Below, piece by piece: positions 8,818-17,944 of a stretch of DNA of 64,000 nt. Both the position numbers and the translations under genes were made by a program. Position 1 is the stretch's first letter. Each line of letters opens with the position of its first letter. Location: assembly GCF_014646015.1 (NCBI RefSeq), contig NZ_BMMQ01000003.1:248001-312000 (forward strand), given 5' to 3'. A model generated the notes under the pieces. That model had not been told where the DNA came from and ran no database searches. It worked only from the letters and a program-made list of their open reading frames with translations. The DNA comes from Microbacterium nanhaiense (GTDB lineage Bacteria > Actinomycetota > Actinomycetes > Actinomycetales > Microbacteriaceae).

Positions 8818-9939
8818 ATGAACATGATCAAGCGTTCGGCATTCGGTGCCATCGCTGTTGTCAGCGCAGGTCTGCTGCTCGCCGCCTGTGGCGAGGCACC
8901 GGAGGAGACCCCGGCACCGGCCGAGAGCGGCGAGGCCTCGGCCCCGGCCGACGCTGGCGGCGAGACCTCGGACTTCCTGCCCTGCATCGTCTCGGACTTC
9001 GGCGGTTTCGATGACAAGTCGTTCAACCAGCTGTCGCTCGAGGGCGTGGAAGAGGCGGCGAACGAACTCGGAGTCGAGTTCAAGCAGGTCGAGTCGAATG
9101 CCGAGACCGACTACGCACCGAACCTCAACGCGCTCGTCGCTCAGGGTTGCAGCGCGATCGCGTCCGTCGGATTTGCGCTCGCCCCGGCGACCATCGACGC
9201 GGCGAACAGCAATCCGGACATCGACTTCATCCTGATCGACGATGCGGCGGATGCCGACTTCGACGGTAAGGCGGACGCGGAGACCATCAAGCCGCTGCTT
9301 TACGACACCGCGCAGGCCGCGTTCCTCGCCGGCTACCTCTCGGCCGGGTACTCGGAGGCCGGAAAGGTCGGTACCTTCGGCGGCCAGGAGTTCCCGACCG
9401 TCACGATCTTCATGGACGGCTTCAAGCAGGGCGTCGATCACTACAACGAGGTCAAGGGCACGGACGTCGAGGTCGTCGGCTGGGACGGCGAGACCGGCTC
9501 CTTCACGGGCGGCTTCGAAGCCGGCCCGGAGGCGAAGACCGTCGCGCAGAACATCATCGACCAGGGCGTCGACGTGCTGCTCCCGGTGGGCGGTCCGATC
9601 TACCAGTCGGCGCTGCAGGCGATCAAGGAAGCCGATCGTGACATCGCCCTTATCGGCGCGGACGCCGACCTCTTCGAGAGTGACCCGACGACCGCCGACT
9701 TCGTTCTGACGTCGATCCTCAAGAACATGCACCTGTCGACGTACGAGGCCGTCATGGCGAGCGCCGACGGTTCCTTCGACCCGACGGCGTACGTCGGAAC
9801 CCTGGAGAACGACGGCGTGGGAATCGCCGATCTGCACAACTTCGCGGACAAGGTCGACCCCGCGCTCCTCGAGGAGGTCGAGGCCCTGAAGGCGGAGATC
9901 ATCTCGGGTGAGCTCGAGGTCGCTTCGTACCTGGGCTGA
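8818..9939 (+). CDS. BMP-family nucleoside-binding lipoprotein
   Basis: Substrate receptor of a nucleoside ABC importer, 373 residues. GGAGG lies eight bases upstream of ATG 8818. The lipoprotein signal MNMIKRSAFGAIAVV ends in the lipobox LAAC, with Cys 24 followed by a Glu/Ala/Pro linker. The mature domain starts with CIVSDFGGFDDKSFNQLSLEG, the hallmark of the BMP/PnrA family. GDxGxFxD-like loops and the stretch FGGQEFPTVTIFMDGFKQGV are also typical. A transcription-attenuating hairpin follows, then the ATPase and permease genes. Linked cdd, deoA and add genes support nucleosides as ligands. Confidence 0.93.
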   Translation: MNMIKRSAFGAIAVVSAGLLLAACGEAPEETPAPAESGEASAPADAGGETSDFLPCIVSDFGGFDDKSFNQLSLEGVEEAANELGVEFKQVESNAETDYAPNLNALVAQGCSAIASVGFALAPATIDAANSNPDIDFILIDDAADADFDGKADAETIKPLLYDTAQAAFLAGYLSAGYSEAGKVGTFGGQEFPTVTIFMDGFKQGVDHYNEVKGTDVEVVGWDGETGSFTGGFEAGPEAKTVAQNIIDQGVDVLLPVGGPIYQSALQAIKEADRDIALIGADADLFESDPTTADFVLTSILKNMHLSTYEAVMASADGSFDPTAYVGTLENDGVGIADLHNFADKVDPALLEEVEALKAEIISGELEVASYLG

Positions 9940-9949
9940 TTACTCGACA

Positions 9950-9985
9950 ACGAGGGGAGGCCGGCTGGCGCCGACCTCCCCTCGT
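9950..9985 (+). terminator. Attenuating hairpin between binding-protein and ATPase genes
   Basis: Perfect 11-bp arms (ACGAGGGGAGG at 9950-9960 and CCTCCCCTCGT at 9975-9985), extended by CGGC/GCCG after one mismatch. It sits 10 bases after the lipoprotein stop and 34 before the ATPase start, in the same direction. Such hairpins commonly lower expression of the transporter genes relative to the binding protein. Confidence 0.72.
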
Positions 9986-10018
9986 CATGTGTGACGCTCC
10001 GGAATAGGATCAGGAACT

Positions 10019-11542
10019 ATGAAGCTCGAACTGCGCGGCATCACGAAGAGATTCGGCGCGCTGACAGCCAACGACCACATCGATCTCACGATCGAGCCCG
10101 GCGAAATCCACTCGCTCCTCGGCGAGAACGGCGCGGGCAAGTCGACGCTGATGAATGTGTTGTACGGCCTCTATCAGGCCGACGAGGGCGAGATTCTGCT
10201 CGACGATGTCGTGCAGAACTTCAGCGGCCCCGGCGACGCGATGGCGGCCGGCATCGGCATGGTGCACCAGCACTTCATGCTGATCCCGGTCTTCACGGTG
10301 GCGGAGAACGTCATGCTGGGCCACGAGCAGACCTCCTTCGGTGGGCGGCTCGACCTGGCGGCGGCGCGCGCCCGCGTGCGGGAAATCTCCGACCGCTTTG
10401 GGTTCGACGTCGATCCCGACGCAGTCGTGGAGGACCTGCCGGTGGGCGTGCAGCAGCGCGTCGAGATCATCAAGGCACTGTCGCGCGACGCCAAGGTCCT
10501 GGTCTTCGACGAGCCGACCGCCGTTCTCACGCCGCAGGAGACCGACGAGCTCATGGCCACGATGCGCCAACTTCGCGACGCGGGTACGTCGATCGTCTTC
10601 ATCACGCACAAACTGCGGGAGGTGCGCGCGGTCGCGGATCGCATCACGGTGGTGCGCCTGGGGAAGATCGTGGGTACCGCGTCGCCGACGGCGACGAACG
10701 AGGAACTCGCGTCGCTCATGGTGGGTCGGGCGGTCGAACTGACCGTTCGCAAGAACGCGCCGGCGCTCGGAGCGGAGGCGCTGGTCGTCGACGGCCTGAC
10801 GGTCACCGACGAGACCGGGCAGGTCACCGTCGATGACGTATCGTTCACGGTGCGCGGCGGCGAGACCCTCGCGATCGTCGGTGTGCAGGGCAACGGCCAG
10901 ACCGAACTCACCGAGGCACTCGTAGGCTTGCAGGAACGCGTGAGCGGTAGCGTGCGCCTCGACGGGCAGGAGCTCATCGGACGATCCGTCCGGGAGATCC
11001 TCGACGCGGGCGTCGGATTCGTCCCCGAGGACCGCAGCGTGGATGGCCTTGTCAAGGAGTTCTCCATCGCGGAGAACCTCATGCTCGATCGCTCGCACGG
11101 AGCGCCGTTCGTGTCGCGCGGAAATGTGCAGCGGCGCGCGCTCGACGATTTTGCGCGAGCGAAGATCGCGGAGTTCGACATCCGCACCCAGGGACCGCAG
11201 CAGGCCGCGGGGCGGCTGTCGGGCGGCAATCAGCAGAAGGTCGTTCTCGCGCGCGAGCTGAGCCGAGACCTTTCGCTGTTCGTTGCTGCGCAGCCCACCC
11301 GCGGTGTCGACGTCGGATCCATCGAGTTCATTCACACCCGTATCGTTGCGACCCGTGACAGCGGCATCCCCGTCATCGTGATCTCTACCGAGCTCGATGA
11401 GGCGACGGCCCTCGCCGACCGCATCATGGTGATGTACCGCGGAAAGGTCGTTGGCATCGTGCCCGGCGATACTCCGCGCGAGACCCTCGGCCTGATGATG
11501 GCCGGCATGATCGACGAGACCGCATCGGAGGTGGCGGAATGA
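10019..11542 (+). CDS. Nucleoside ABC transporter ATP-binding protein (two ATPase domains)
   Basis: Energises nucleoside import, 507 residues in two fused ABC domains as in the YufO/RbsA-like class. Domain 1 has Walker A GENGAGKST at 35-43, a degenerate signature LPVGVQQRVEI and Walker B VLVFDEPTAVL. Domain 2 has a degenerate Walker A (VGVQGNGQTEL, without the GKS/T Lys), the signature LSGGNQQKVVLARELS, and a changed Walker B region (SLFVAAQPTRGVD). Only site 1 has the full Walker A, which is normal for this family. The ATG at 10019 follows an AATAGGATCA hexamer-like stretch by about ten bases, so the message may have a very short leader. The gene overlaps the next by 4 bases (ATGA). Confidence 0.94.
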   Translation: MKLELRGITKRFGALTANDHIDLTIEPGEIHSLLGENGAGKSTLMNVLYGLYQADEGEILLDDVVQNFSGPGDAMAAGIGMVHQHFMLIPVFTVAENVMLGHEQTSFGGRLDLAAARARVREISDRFGFDVDPDAVVEDLPVGVQQRVEIIKALSRDAKVLVFDEPTAVLTPQETDELMATMRQLRDAGTSIVFITHKLREVRAVADRITVVRLGKIVGTASPTATNEELASLMVGRAVELTVRKNAPALGAEALVVDGLTVTDETGQVTVDDVSFTVRGGETLAIVGVQGNGQTELTEALVGLQERVSGSVRLDGQELIGRSVREILDAGVGFVPEDRSVDGLVKEFSIAENLMLDRSHGAPFVSRGNVQRRALDDFARAKIAEFDIRTQGPQQAAGRLSGGNQQKVVLARELSRDLSLFVAAQPTRGVDVGSIEFIHTRIVATRDSGIPVIVISTELDEATALADRIMVMYRGKVVGIVPGDTPRETLGLMMAGMIDETASEVAE

Positions 11543-12774
11543 ACGCCGCCGACAAGCAGCGATCCCGCTGGCACCGGGCTTTCCGCGCCATCACGACCGG
11601 AAACGGCCTCATCGCCGTGTTCTCCGTCGTACTGGCGCTGATCGCCGGCTCCATCCTCATCGCCGTAACCGACGACGGAGTGCAGGCCGCGGCCGGTTAC
11701 TTCTTCGCCCGTCCCGGAGACACCTTCGCGGCGGTATGGGAGGCGGCCTCGGGTGCCTACGTCGCGCTCTTCCAGGGCGCGATCTACAACACCGAGGCCG
11801 ACACCTTCGCCGCGGGAATCCGGCCTCTGACCGAGTCGCTGAAGTTCGCAACGCCCCTGATCGCTGCGGGGCTGGGTGTGGGGCTCGCATTCCGCGCGGG
11901 CCTGTTCAACATCGGCGGTCAGGGCCAGATGCTCATGGCCGCCGCCGCCGCGGGCTATGTCGGTGCGTACATGGACCTGCCGGTGGGCCTGCACCTCGTC
12001 GTCGCGATCGTGGCGGGCGTCGTCGCGGGCGGCATCTGGGCGGGAATCGCGGGATTGCTGAAGGCGAAGACGGGCGCGCACGAGGTGATCCTCACGATCA
12101 TGCTCAACAACATCGCCTTCTACCTGTTGGCCTGGATGCTGGCCACGCAGGGCATTCTGCAGGCGCCGGGATCAGGGAACCCGAAGACAGCGGCGATGGC
12201 CGACTCGGCTCGCCTGCCGCAGCTCTTGGGCGACGGCTTCAGCCTCCACGCGGGCCTCATCCTCGCTGTCGTCGCGGTCATCTTCACCTGGTGGCTGCTC
12301 GAGCGCTCGAGCCTCGGCTACCGGCTCCGCGCCGTGGGGGAGAACCCCGCGGCCGCTCGGACGGCGGGTATCAACGTGGGCCGGTCCTACGTGACGGTCA
12401 TGCTGATCGCCGGTGGACTCGTCGGCATCGCCGGCGTCACCCAGGTTCTCGGCACCGTGCCCACCGGCTTCGGTGGCGACATCGACGCGGGCATGGGCTT
12501 TGACGCCATCACGGTCGCGCTCCTGGGGCGCTCCACTCCCGTTGGCATTCTCTTCGCCGGGCTGCTCTTCGGTGCGTTCAAGGCCGGCGGATTCTGGATG
12601 CAGGCGGCCGAGCAGGTGCCGAACGAGGTCGTACTCGTCGTGCAGTCGCTCATCGTTCTGTTCATCGCCGCGCCACCGCTCGTGCGCGCGATCTTCGGGT
12701 TGCCGCAGCAGGACGGACGCCGCAAGAAGACCAAGAAGCAGAAGTCTCGTTCGAAGAAGGAGGTGTCGGCATGA
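11539..12774 (+). CDS. Nucleoside ABC transporter permease 1
   Basis: Membrane permease of the branched-chain-type (BPD_transp_2) family, YufP-like, 411 residues with roughly ten hydrophobic segments. ATG 11539 overlaps the ATPase stop by 4 bases, so the two are translationally coupled. Family stretches seen are GLGVGLAFRAGLFNIGGQGQ, AHEVILTIMLNNIAFYL, and YRLRAVGENPAAARTAGIN, the loop that contacts the ATPase. The C-terminal tail is very rich in Lys and Arg (KKTKKQKSRSKKE), giving a cytoplasmic basic end. It partners with the next permease. Confidence 0.93.
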   Translation: MNAADKQRSRWHRAFRAITTGNGLIAVFSVVLALIAGSILIAVTDDGVQAAAGYFFARPGDTFAAVWEAASGAYVALFQGAIYNTEADTFAAGIRPLTESLKFATPLIAAGLGVGLAFRAGLFNIGGQGQMLMAAAAAGYVGAYMDLPVGLHLVVAIVAGVVAGGIWAGIAGLLKAKTGAHEVILTIMLNNIAFYLLAWMLATQGILQAPGSGNPKTAAMADSARLPQLLGDGFSLHAGLILAVVAVIFTWWLLERSSLGYRLRAVGENPAAARTAGINVGRSYVTVMLIAGGLVGIAGVTQVLGTVPTGFGGDIDAGMGFDAITVALLGRSTPVGILFAGLLFGAFKAGGFWMQAAEQVPNEVVLVVQSLIVLFIAAPPLVRAIFGLPQQDGRRKKTKKQKSRSKKEVSA

Positions 12775-14051
12775 GCGCCGTCGCCGAGACCGTCGTCAGC
12801 GACGAGAAGCGCCACGTCGCGGTGCGCTCGTGGAAGACGCCCATCATCTTCGCCGTCTTCACCGTGCTCTTCGCACTGCTCCCGATCGCCGCGCCCCGCG
12901 AAGGCGAGAGTACGTTCCGTCTCGTGCGCAGCGCCGACGCGGCGATCCAGGTTCCGGACCTCGTGCTGCCGTCGAACCCCACCGCGTGGGTGTGCGTCGT
13001 TCTGATGGCAGCGGCGACGGCGTTGGCGATCGTCTGGACGCGCGCCGGTCGCCGGATCCCGCTGTGGTTGGTCACGGCATACGTCATCGTCCTCCTGGTG
13101 GGCTTCCTGACGTGGGCGTCGGCGGGCGCGAACCTGCCGATGATCGGTCTGCTGGGCGGAGCCCTGACGCTCGCAACGCCCCTGATCTTCGGTGCCCTCG
13201 GCGGCGTGATCGGTGAGCGCGTCGGCGTCGTCAACATCGCGATCGAAGCCCAGCTGCTGGCCGGCGCGTTCACCGCCGCGCTCATCGGCACCGTCACGGG
13301 GACGCCGTGGCTCGGGCTGATCGCCGCGATGATCGCCGGACTTCTCGTCGGGCTCGTGCTCGCGGTCTTCGCCATCACGTACTACGTGAGTCAGATCATC
13401 GTGGGTGTCGTGCTGAACGTGCTGGTGATCGGTCTCACGACGTTCTTCTTCAGCACGGTGATGAGCGACGACCCCGCGAAGTTCAACGCACCGAACGTGT
13501 TCCCGACACTGCCGATTCCGTTCCTGAGCGAGATCCCCGTGATCGGTCCGGTTCTGTTCCGCCAGACCATCATCACCTACCTGATGTATGTCGTCGTCGC
13601 CGTCGTCTGGTACGGGCTATATCGCACTCGATGGGGTCTGCGCCTGAGGGCCGTGGGTGAGCACCCGCAGGCGGCCGACACCGTCGGAATCAAGGTCGCC
13701 GCGATCCGCTACCGCAATGTGATGCTCGCGGGCGCGATCGCGGGCATGGGCGGGGCGTTCTACACGCTCGTGTCGAATCCGCAGTTCGGCCGCGAGATGA
13801 CGGGAGGCGCGGGATTCATCGCGCTGGCTGCCGTGATCTTCGGCAAGTGGGATCCGATCCGCGCGACGCTTGCGGCGCTCTTGTTCGGCTTCGCCACGAA
13901 CCTGCAGGGCATCTTCTCCGTGATCGGCTCGCCCGTGCCGAGCCAGTTCATGCTGATGCTGCCCTACGTCGTCACGCTGTTCGCCGTCGCGGGCCTCGTC
14001 GGACGTTCGCGTCCGCCGGCGGCCTCGGGCGAGCCGTACATCAAGGGATAA
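12771..14051 (+). CDS. Nucleoside ABC transporter permease 2
   Basis: Second permease, YufQ-like, 426 residues. ATG 12771 overlaps the previous stop by 4 bases. After an unusually long N-terminal region with extra hydrophobic helices (about 120 residues), the canonical BPD_transp_2 domain begins at LATPLIFGALGGVIGERVGVVNIAIE. LRLRAVGEHPQAADTVGIKV is the ATPase-contacting loop, and QFGREMTGGAGFIALAAVIFGKW is typical for the class. Only 3 bases separate it from cdd, so importer and salvage enzymes are one transcript. Confidence 0.93.
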   Translation: MSAVAETVVSDEKRHVAVRSWKTPIIFAVFTVLFALLPIAAPREGESTFRLVRSADAAIQVPDLVLPSNPTAWVCVVLMAAATALAIVWTRAGRRIPLWLVTAYVIVLLVGFLTWASAGANLPMIGLLGGALTLATPLIFGALGGVIGERVGVVNIAIEAQLLAGAFTAALIGTVTGTPWLGLIAAMIAGLLVGLVLAVFAITYYVSQIIVGVVLNVLVIGLTTFFFSTVMSDDPAKFNAPNVFPTLPIPFLSEIPVIGPVLFRQTIITYLMYVVVAVVWYGLYRTRWGLRLRAVGEHPQAADTVGIKVAAIRYRNVMLAGAIAGMGGAFYTLVSNPQFGREMTGGAGFIALAAVIFGKWDPIRATLAALLFGFATNLQGIFSVIGSPVPSQFMLMLPYVVTLFAVAGLVGRSRPPAASGEPYIKG

Positions 14052-14054
14052 ACC

Positions 14055-14453
14055 ATGCCAGACATCGACTGGACGCGCCTGCGCGAGGCCGCGATCACGG
14101 CCATGGAGTGCGCCTACGCGCCCTACTCGAACTACAAGGTCGGAGCGGCGGCGTACGTCGACGACGGCCGCATCGTCTCCGGGTGCAACACCGAAAACGC
14201 CTCCTACGGGGTGGGGCTGTGCGCCGAGTGCGGCCTGATCTCGAACCTCGCCATGACGGGCGGAGGGAAGCTGACCGCCTTCGTCTGCGTGAACGGCGAG
14301 CGCGACGTCATCATGCCGTGCGGGCGCTGCCGTCAGCTGCTCTACGAACACTCGACCGCCGAGACGCTGCTCGACACCGTCTCCGGCATCCGCACGATCG
14401 ACGAGGTCCTGCCCGACGCGTTCGGGCCGCGCGACCTCGAGAAGGTGAAGTAA
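14055..14453 (+). CDS. cdd: Cytidine deaminase
   Basis: Zn-dependent cytosolic enzyme converting (deoxy)cytidine to (deoxy)uridine, 132 residues, the usual length of the tetrameric class. The zinc/catalytic motif CAE is at 56-58 (LCAECGLISNL) and the second zinc motif PCGRC at 88-92. The substrate region YAPYSNYKVGAAA is at 21-33 and NTENASYG just before the CAE motif. It is sandwiched 3 bases from both the permease and deoA, so uridine formed here would be passed to the phosphorylase made from the next gene. Confidence 0.97.
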   Translation: MPDIDWTRLREAAITAMECAYAPYSNYKVGAAAYVDDGRIVSGCNTENASYGVGLCAECGLISNLAMTGGGKLTAFVCVNGERDVIMPCGRCRQLLYEHSTAETLLDTVSGIRTIDEVLPDAFGPRDLEKVK

Positions 14454-14456
14454 CTC

Positions 14457-15746
14457 ATGGCCGAACCCTTCGACGCCGTCGACATCATCCGGATCAAGCG
14501 CGACGGCGGATCCGTCCCCGAGCCCGCGCTGCGCTGGCTCATCGACGCATACACGCGGGAATACGTGCAGGACGCGCAGATGTCGGCGTTCACGATGGCC
14601 GTACTCCTGAACGGCATGACCCGCGATGAGATCCGGGTGATGACCGACGCGATGATCGCATCGGGCGAGCGGATGAGCTTCGCCGGTCTCGGCAAGCGCA
14701 CCGCCGACAAGCACTCGACGGGCGGCGTGGGCGACAAGATCACCCTGCCCCTGGCGCCCCTCGTCGCCGCCTACGGCGTCGCGGTGCCGCAGCTCTCCGG
14801 CCGCGGACTCGGTCACACGGGCGGCACGCTCGACAAGCTCGAGTCGATTCCGGGGTGGCGCGCGGCGCTATCCAACGAGGAGATGTTCGCCCAGATGCAG
14901 GGTCCCGTCGGCGCGGTGATCTGCGCCGCCGGATCCGGCCTCGCGCCCGCCGACAAGCGCCTCTACGCGCTGCGCGACGTGACGGGCACGGTCGAGGCGA
15001 TACCGCTGATCGCGTCGAGCATCATGTCGAAGAAGATCGCGGAAGGCACGGAATCGCTCGTGCTCGACGTGAAGTTCGGTTCCGGCGCGTTCATGAAGGA
15101 CTACGCCAAGGCGAAGGAACTCGCCGAGACGATGGTCGCTCTCGGCACCGATTCCGGCGTGAACACGACCGCGCTGCTGACCGACATGTCGACGCCGCTC
15201 GGCCTCACGGCGGGCAACGCGAACGAGGTGCGCGAGTCCGTCGAGGTGCTCGCCGGCGGCGGACCCGCCGATGTCGTCGAGCTGACCGTCGCGCTCGCCC
15301 GCGAGATGCTCCAGATGTCGGGCATCGACGAGGACCCCGCCGAGGCGCTCAGGGACGGCCGCGCGATGGATGTGTGGCGCGCAATGATCCGCGCCCAGGA
15401 CGGGGATCCGGACGCACCGCTGCCGAGCCCGAAGGAGACGCACGTCGTCACCGCCGATCGCGACGGTGTGATGACGCGTCTCGACGCGTACGACGTCGGC
15501 ATCGCCGCCTGGCGCCTCGGCGCCGGCCGCGCGCGTGCCCAGGACCCGGTCGTGCACGCCGCGGGAATCGACATGCACGCGAAGCCCGGCGATTCGGTGC
15601 GGAAGGGCGACCCCCTGTTCACGCTGAACGCCGACGATCCCGCACGCTTCGATCGTGCCCTCGACGCGCTTGCGGGATCCTACGAGATCGGTGACGCCGC
15701 ACCCGACGTCGCCCCGATCGTGCGCGAGCGCATCGCCGCCGCCTGA
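14457..15746 (+). CDS. deoA: Thymidine (pyrimidine nucleoside) phosphorylase
   Basis: Phosphorolyses thymidine/deoxyuridine (possibly also uridine) to base and deoxyribose-1-phosphate, 429 residues. The phosphate-binding loop KHSTGGVGDK is near 83-92, and SGRGLGHTGGTLDKLESIPG follows directly, as in the family. Further motifs are SIMSKKIAEG and LDVKFGSGAFM. The all-alpha N-domain, the phosphate domain and the C-terminal alpha/beta domain are all present. The choice between thymidine- and broad pyrimidine-specific enzymes cannot be made from the sequence alone. Confidence 0.95.
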   Translation: MAEPFDAVDIIRIKRDGGSVPEPALRWLIDAYTREYVQDAQMSAFTMAVLLNGMTRDEIRVMTDAMIASGERMSFAGLGKRTADKHSTGGVGDKITLPLAPLVAAYGVAVPQLSGRGLGHTGGTLDKLESIPGWRAALSNEEMFAQMQGPVGAVICAAGSGLAPADKRLYALRDVTGTVEAIPLIASSIMSKKIAEGTESLVLDVKFGSGAFMKDYAKAKELAETMVALGTDSGVNTTALLTDMSTPLGLTAGNANEVRESVEVLAGGGPADVVELTVALAREMLQMSGIDEDPAEALRDGRAMDVWRAMIRAQDGDPDAPLPSPKETHVVTADRDGVMTRLDAYDVGIAAWRLGAGRARAQDPVVHAAGIDMHAKPGDSVRKGDPLFTLNADDPARFDRALDALAGSYEIGDAAPDVAPIVRERIAAA

Positions 15747-15781
15747 GTCCCACCCTCCGCACCCCCGAGCAAGGAGACCCC

Positions 15782-16918
15782 ATGTCCCGTCCCCAGCACA
15801 AGCGCCAGAGCCCTCGCCGCGAGGCGAGCGTCGAAGGGGTGCCGATCCGCAGCCTTCCGAAGGTGTCGCTTCACGACCACCTCGACGGGGGCCTGCGCGC
15901 CTCGACCGTCTTCGAGCTCGCGAGCGCGCAGGGGATATCGCTCCCTGCCGCGAACTCGCGGGAGCTGGGGGAGTGGTTCGCCGAGCGGTCGAATGCGGGC
16001 TCGCTCGTCGAGTACCTGAAGACCTTCGATCTCACGGTGTCGGTCATGCAGTCCGCGGAGAACCTCACCCGGGTCGCGCGCGAGTACGTCGAAGACCTCG
16101 CGAACGACGGCGTGATCTACGGCGAGGTGCGCTGGGCCCCCGAGCAGCACCTCGAGGGCGGGTTGTCGCTCGAGGACGCCGTACAGGCCGTGCAGGACGG
16201 CATCGAGGAGGGCGAGGACGCGGCGGACGCGAACGGGCACTCGATCCGCGTCGGTCAGATCCTCTCGGCGATGCGACAGGGCTCGCGTTCGCCGGAAATC
16301 GCCCGTCTTGCGCTCGACTTCCGCGATGACGGTGTCGTCGGCTTCGATCTCGCCGGTCCGGAGGACGGGTTCCCCGCGTCCGAGCACCAGGAGGCGCTCG
16401 ACCTCTTGGCACAGGAGTTCTTCCCCGTGACGATCCACGCGGGCGAAGCGGCGGGGCTCGACTCCATCAACTCGGCACTGCTCGATGGCCGCGCGCTGCG
16501 CCTCGGGCACGGTGTGCGCATCGCGGAGGACCTGGAAGAGATCGCGGCGGAGGGCGATGAGGTGCGCGTGCGCCTGCGCGACCTCGCGACCTGGGTGCGC
16601 GACCGCGAGATCGCCCTCGAGCTATCGCCCTCCTCGAACCTGCAGACCGGCGCGATCGCCCAGTGGGGCACGAAGATCGAGGATCACCCGTTCGACCTGC
16701 TCTATCAGCTGGGGTTCTGCGTGACGGTCAACACCGACAATCGGCTCATGAGCCGCACGACGCTCACCCGCGAGCTGGCGCTTCTGGTCGACACCTTCGA
16801 GTACGGTCTCGAAGACCTGGAGACGCTGCAGCTCAACGCCGCGGGAAGCGCCTTCCTCCCGCTCGAGCAGCGCGAGGAGCTCATCGAGCTGATCCAGGAG
16901 GGCTTCGAGCGCGGCTGA
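15782..16918 (+). CDS. add: Adenosine deaminase
   Basis: Converts (deoxy)adenosine to (deoxy)inosine, 378 residues. AAGGAGAC lies just upstream of ATG 15782. The metal-binding motif appears as LHDHLDG near 30 (the usual form is LHxHLxG), then TIHAGEAAG (metal His and catalytic Glu) and LGHGVRIAED. The normal DDP ending of the last metal motif is replaced by NTDNRLMS, a variant I know from actinobacterial Add enzymes. The first 20 residues are basic and poorly conserved. It is the last gene of the nucleoside operon. Confidence 0.93.
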   Translation: MSRPQHKRQSPRREASVEGVPIRSLPKVSLHDHLDGGLRASTVFELASAQGISLPAANSRELGEWFAERSNAGSLVEYLKTFDLTVSVMQSAENLTRVAREYVEDLANDGVIYGEVRWAPEQHLEGGLSLEDAVQAVQDGIEEGEDAADANGHSIRVGQILSAMRQGSRSPEIARLALDFRDDGVVGFDLAGPEDGFPASEHQEALDLLAQEFFPVTIHAGEAAGLDSINSALLDGRALRLGHGVRIAEDLEEIAAEGDEVRVRLRDLATWVRDREIALELSPSSNLQTGAIAQWGTKIEDHPFDLLYQLGFCVTVNTDNRLMSRTTLTRELALLVDTFEYGLEDLETLQLNAAGSAFLPLEQREELIELIQEGFERG

Positions 16919-16926
16919 CGCCCCGA

Positions 16927-16976
16927 CCGCCGCAGCAAGAGCTGATCGCTACGGAATAGCGCTGCCTCCGCGGCGG
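16927..16976 (+). terminator. Possible terminator hairpin after add
   Basis: CCGCCGC (16927-16933) pairs with GCGGCGG (16970-16976). Inside, CGCTA and TAGCG form a short second stem around CGGAA. The pairing is interrupted, so the call is tentative, but it lies just after the last gene of the nucleoside operon. Confidence 0.35.
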
Positions 16977-16987
16977 TTGCACTGGGC

Positions 16988-17944
16988 GTGATCCTCTCCA
17001 TCCTCGACCGCTCGCGCACGCGAGCGGGAGAACCGGAGGGGCGGGCGCTTCGCGACACGATCGCACGCGCGCGGCGGGCCGAGCAGCTCGGCTACCACAG
17101 GTTCTGGGTCGCCGAGCACCACGCGGTGCCGGGCATCGCCTCGGGCGCGCCCGCAGTGCTGCTGGCCGCGATCGGCCAGGTGACATCGCGGATCCGCCTC
17201 GGCTCGGGCGGCGTCATGCTGCCTCAGCACCAACCGCTCGTCGTCGCCGAGCAGTTCCGCATGCTCGAGGGGCTCTACCCGGGGCGCATCGACCTGGGCC
17301 TCGGCACCTCGCTCGGCTTCACGCCCGCGGTCCGTCGTGCGCTGCGGCGCGAGACCGTCTCGCCCGACGAGATCGATCGCGACATCCGCGAGGTGCTCGA
17401 CTTCCTCGGATCCCGCGCGCCGATCACGGCGCGCCCGAAGACCGACGCGGTGCCCGTGCATGTGCTCGCATCGCGCTCGGGCATCGCCCGCGCGGCGCGG
17501 CTGGGACTCCCCGTCGTCATCGGCGGCCCCATGGTGTTCAGCGATCGCCTTCCCGCGCTCCTCGCCGACTACCGCGCCGCGTTCGACGGCGACGCCTCGC
17601 CCCGCGTCATGCTCTCGCTCGACGCGTTCGCGGCGACGACGAGCGAGCGCGCCCGCGAGCTTGCCCTGCCGGAGGCCTGGTCGATGGCGCAGACGTCGCG
17701 CACGGGCGAGTTCGGACCGCTCGAGCCGCCCGAACGGATCCTCGCGCAGGAATGGCCGGATCGCATACGCGACCGCGTGGAGCAGCATCTCGGACAGCTC
17801 GTGCTCGGCACGCCCGAGGGCGTTGCGGAGCGGCTGACGGCGCTCGCCGAGTCGACCGGCGCCGACGAGATCCTCGTCTCCACGTCGACCTATGACACCG
17901 CCGAGCTCGCGGGGCTCGACGCCGCGCTTATCCGCGCCTTCTAG
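16988..17944 (+). CDS. Luciferase-like (LLM class) flavin-dependent oxidoreductase
   Basis: Probable FMN-dependent monooxygenase of the bacterial luciferase superfamily, 318 residues; substrate unknown. GTG 16988 starts the first beta-strand (reads VILSILDRSRTR). Motifs of the class: AEQLGYHRFWVAEHHAVPG near 35-53, IRLGSGGVMLPQHQPLVVAEQFRMLEGLYPGRIDLGLG, and TPEGVAERL-like GTPEGVAERLTALAE near the C-terminus. The family is often encoded beside flavin reductases, and the convergent neighbour here is an FMN reductase, which may supply reduced flavin (inferred). Its TAG stop overlaps the neighbour's stop. Confidence 0.88.
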   Translation: MILSILDRSRTRAGEPEGRALRDTIARARRAEQLGYHRFWVAEHHAVPGIASGAPAVLLAAIGQVTSRIRLGSGGVMLPQHQPLVVAEQFRMLEGLYPGRIDLGLGTSLGFTPAVRRALRRETVSPDEIDRDIREVLDFLGSRAPITARPKTDAVPVHVLASRSGIARAARLGLPVVIGGPMVFSDRLPALLADYRAAFDGDASPRVMLSLDAFAATTSERARELALPEAWSMAQTSRTGEFGPLEPPERILAQEWPDRIRDRVEQHLGQLVLGTPEGVAERLTALAESTGADEILVSTSTYDTAELAGLDAALIRAF

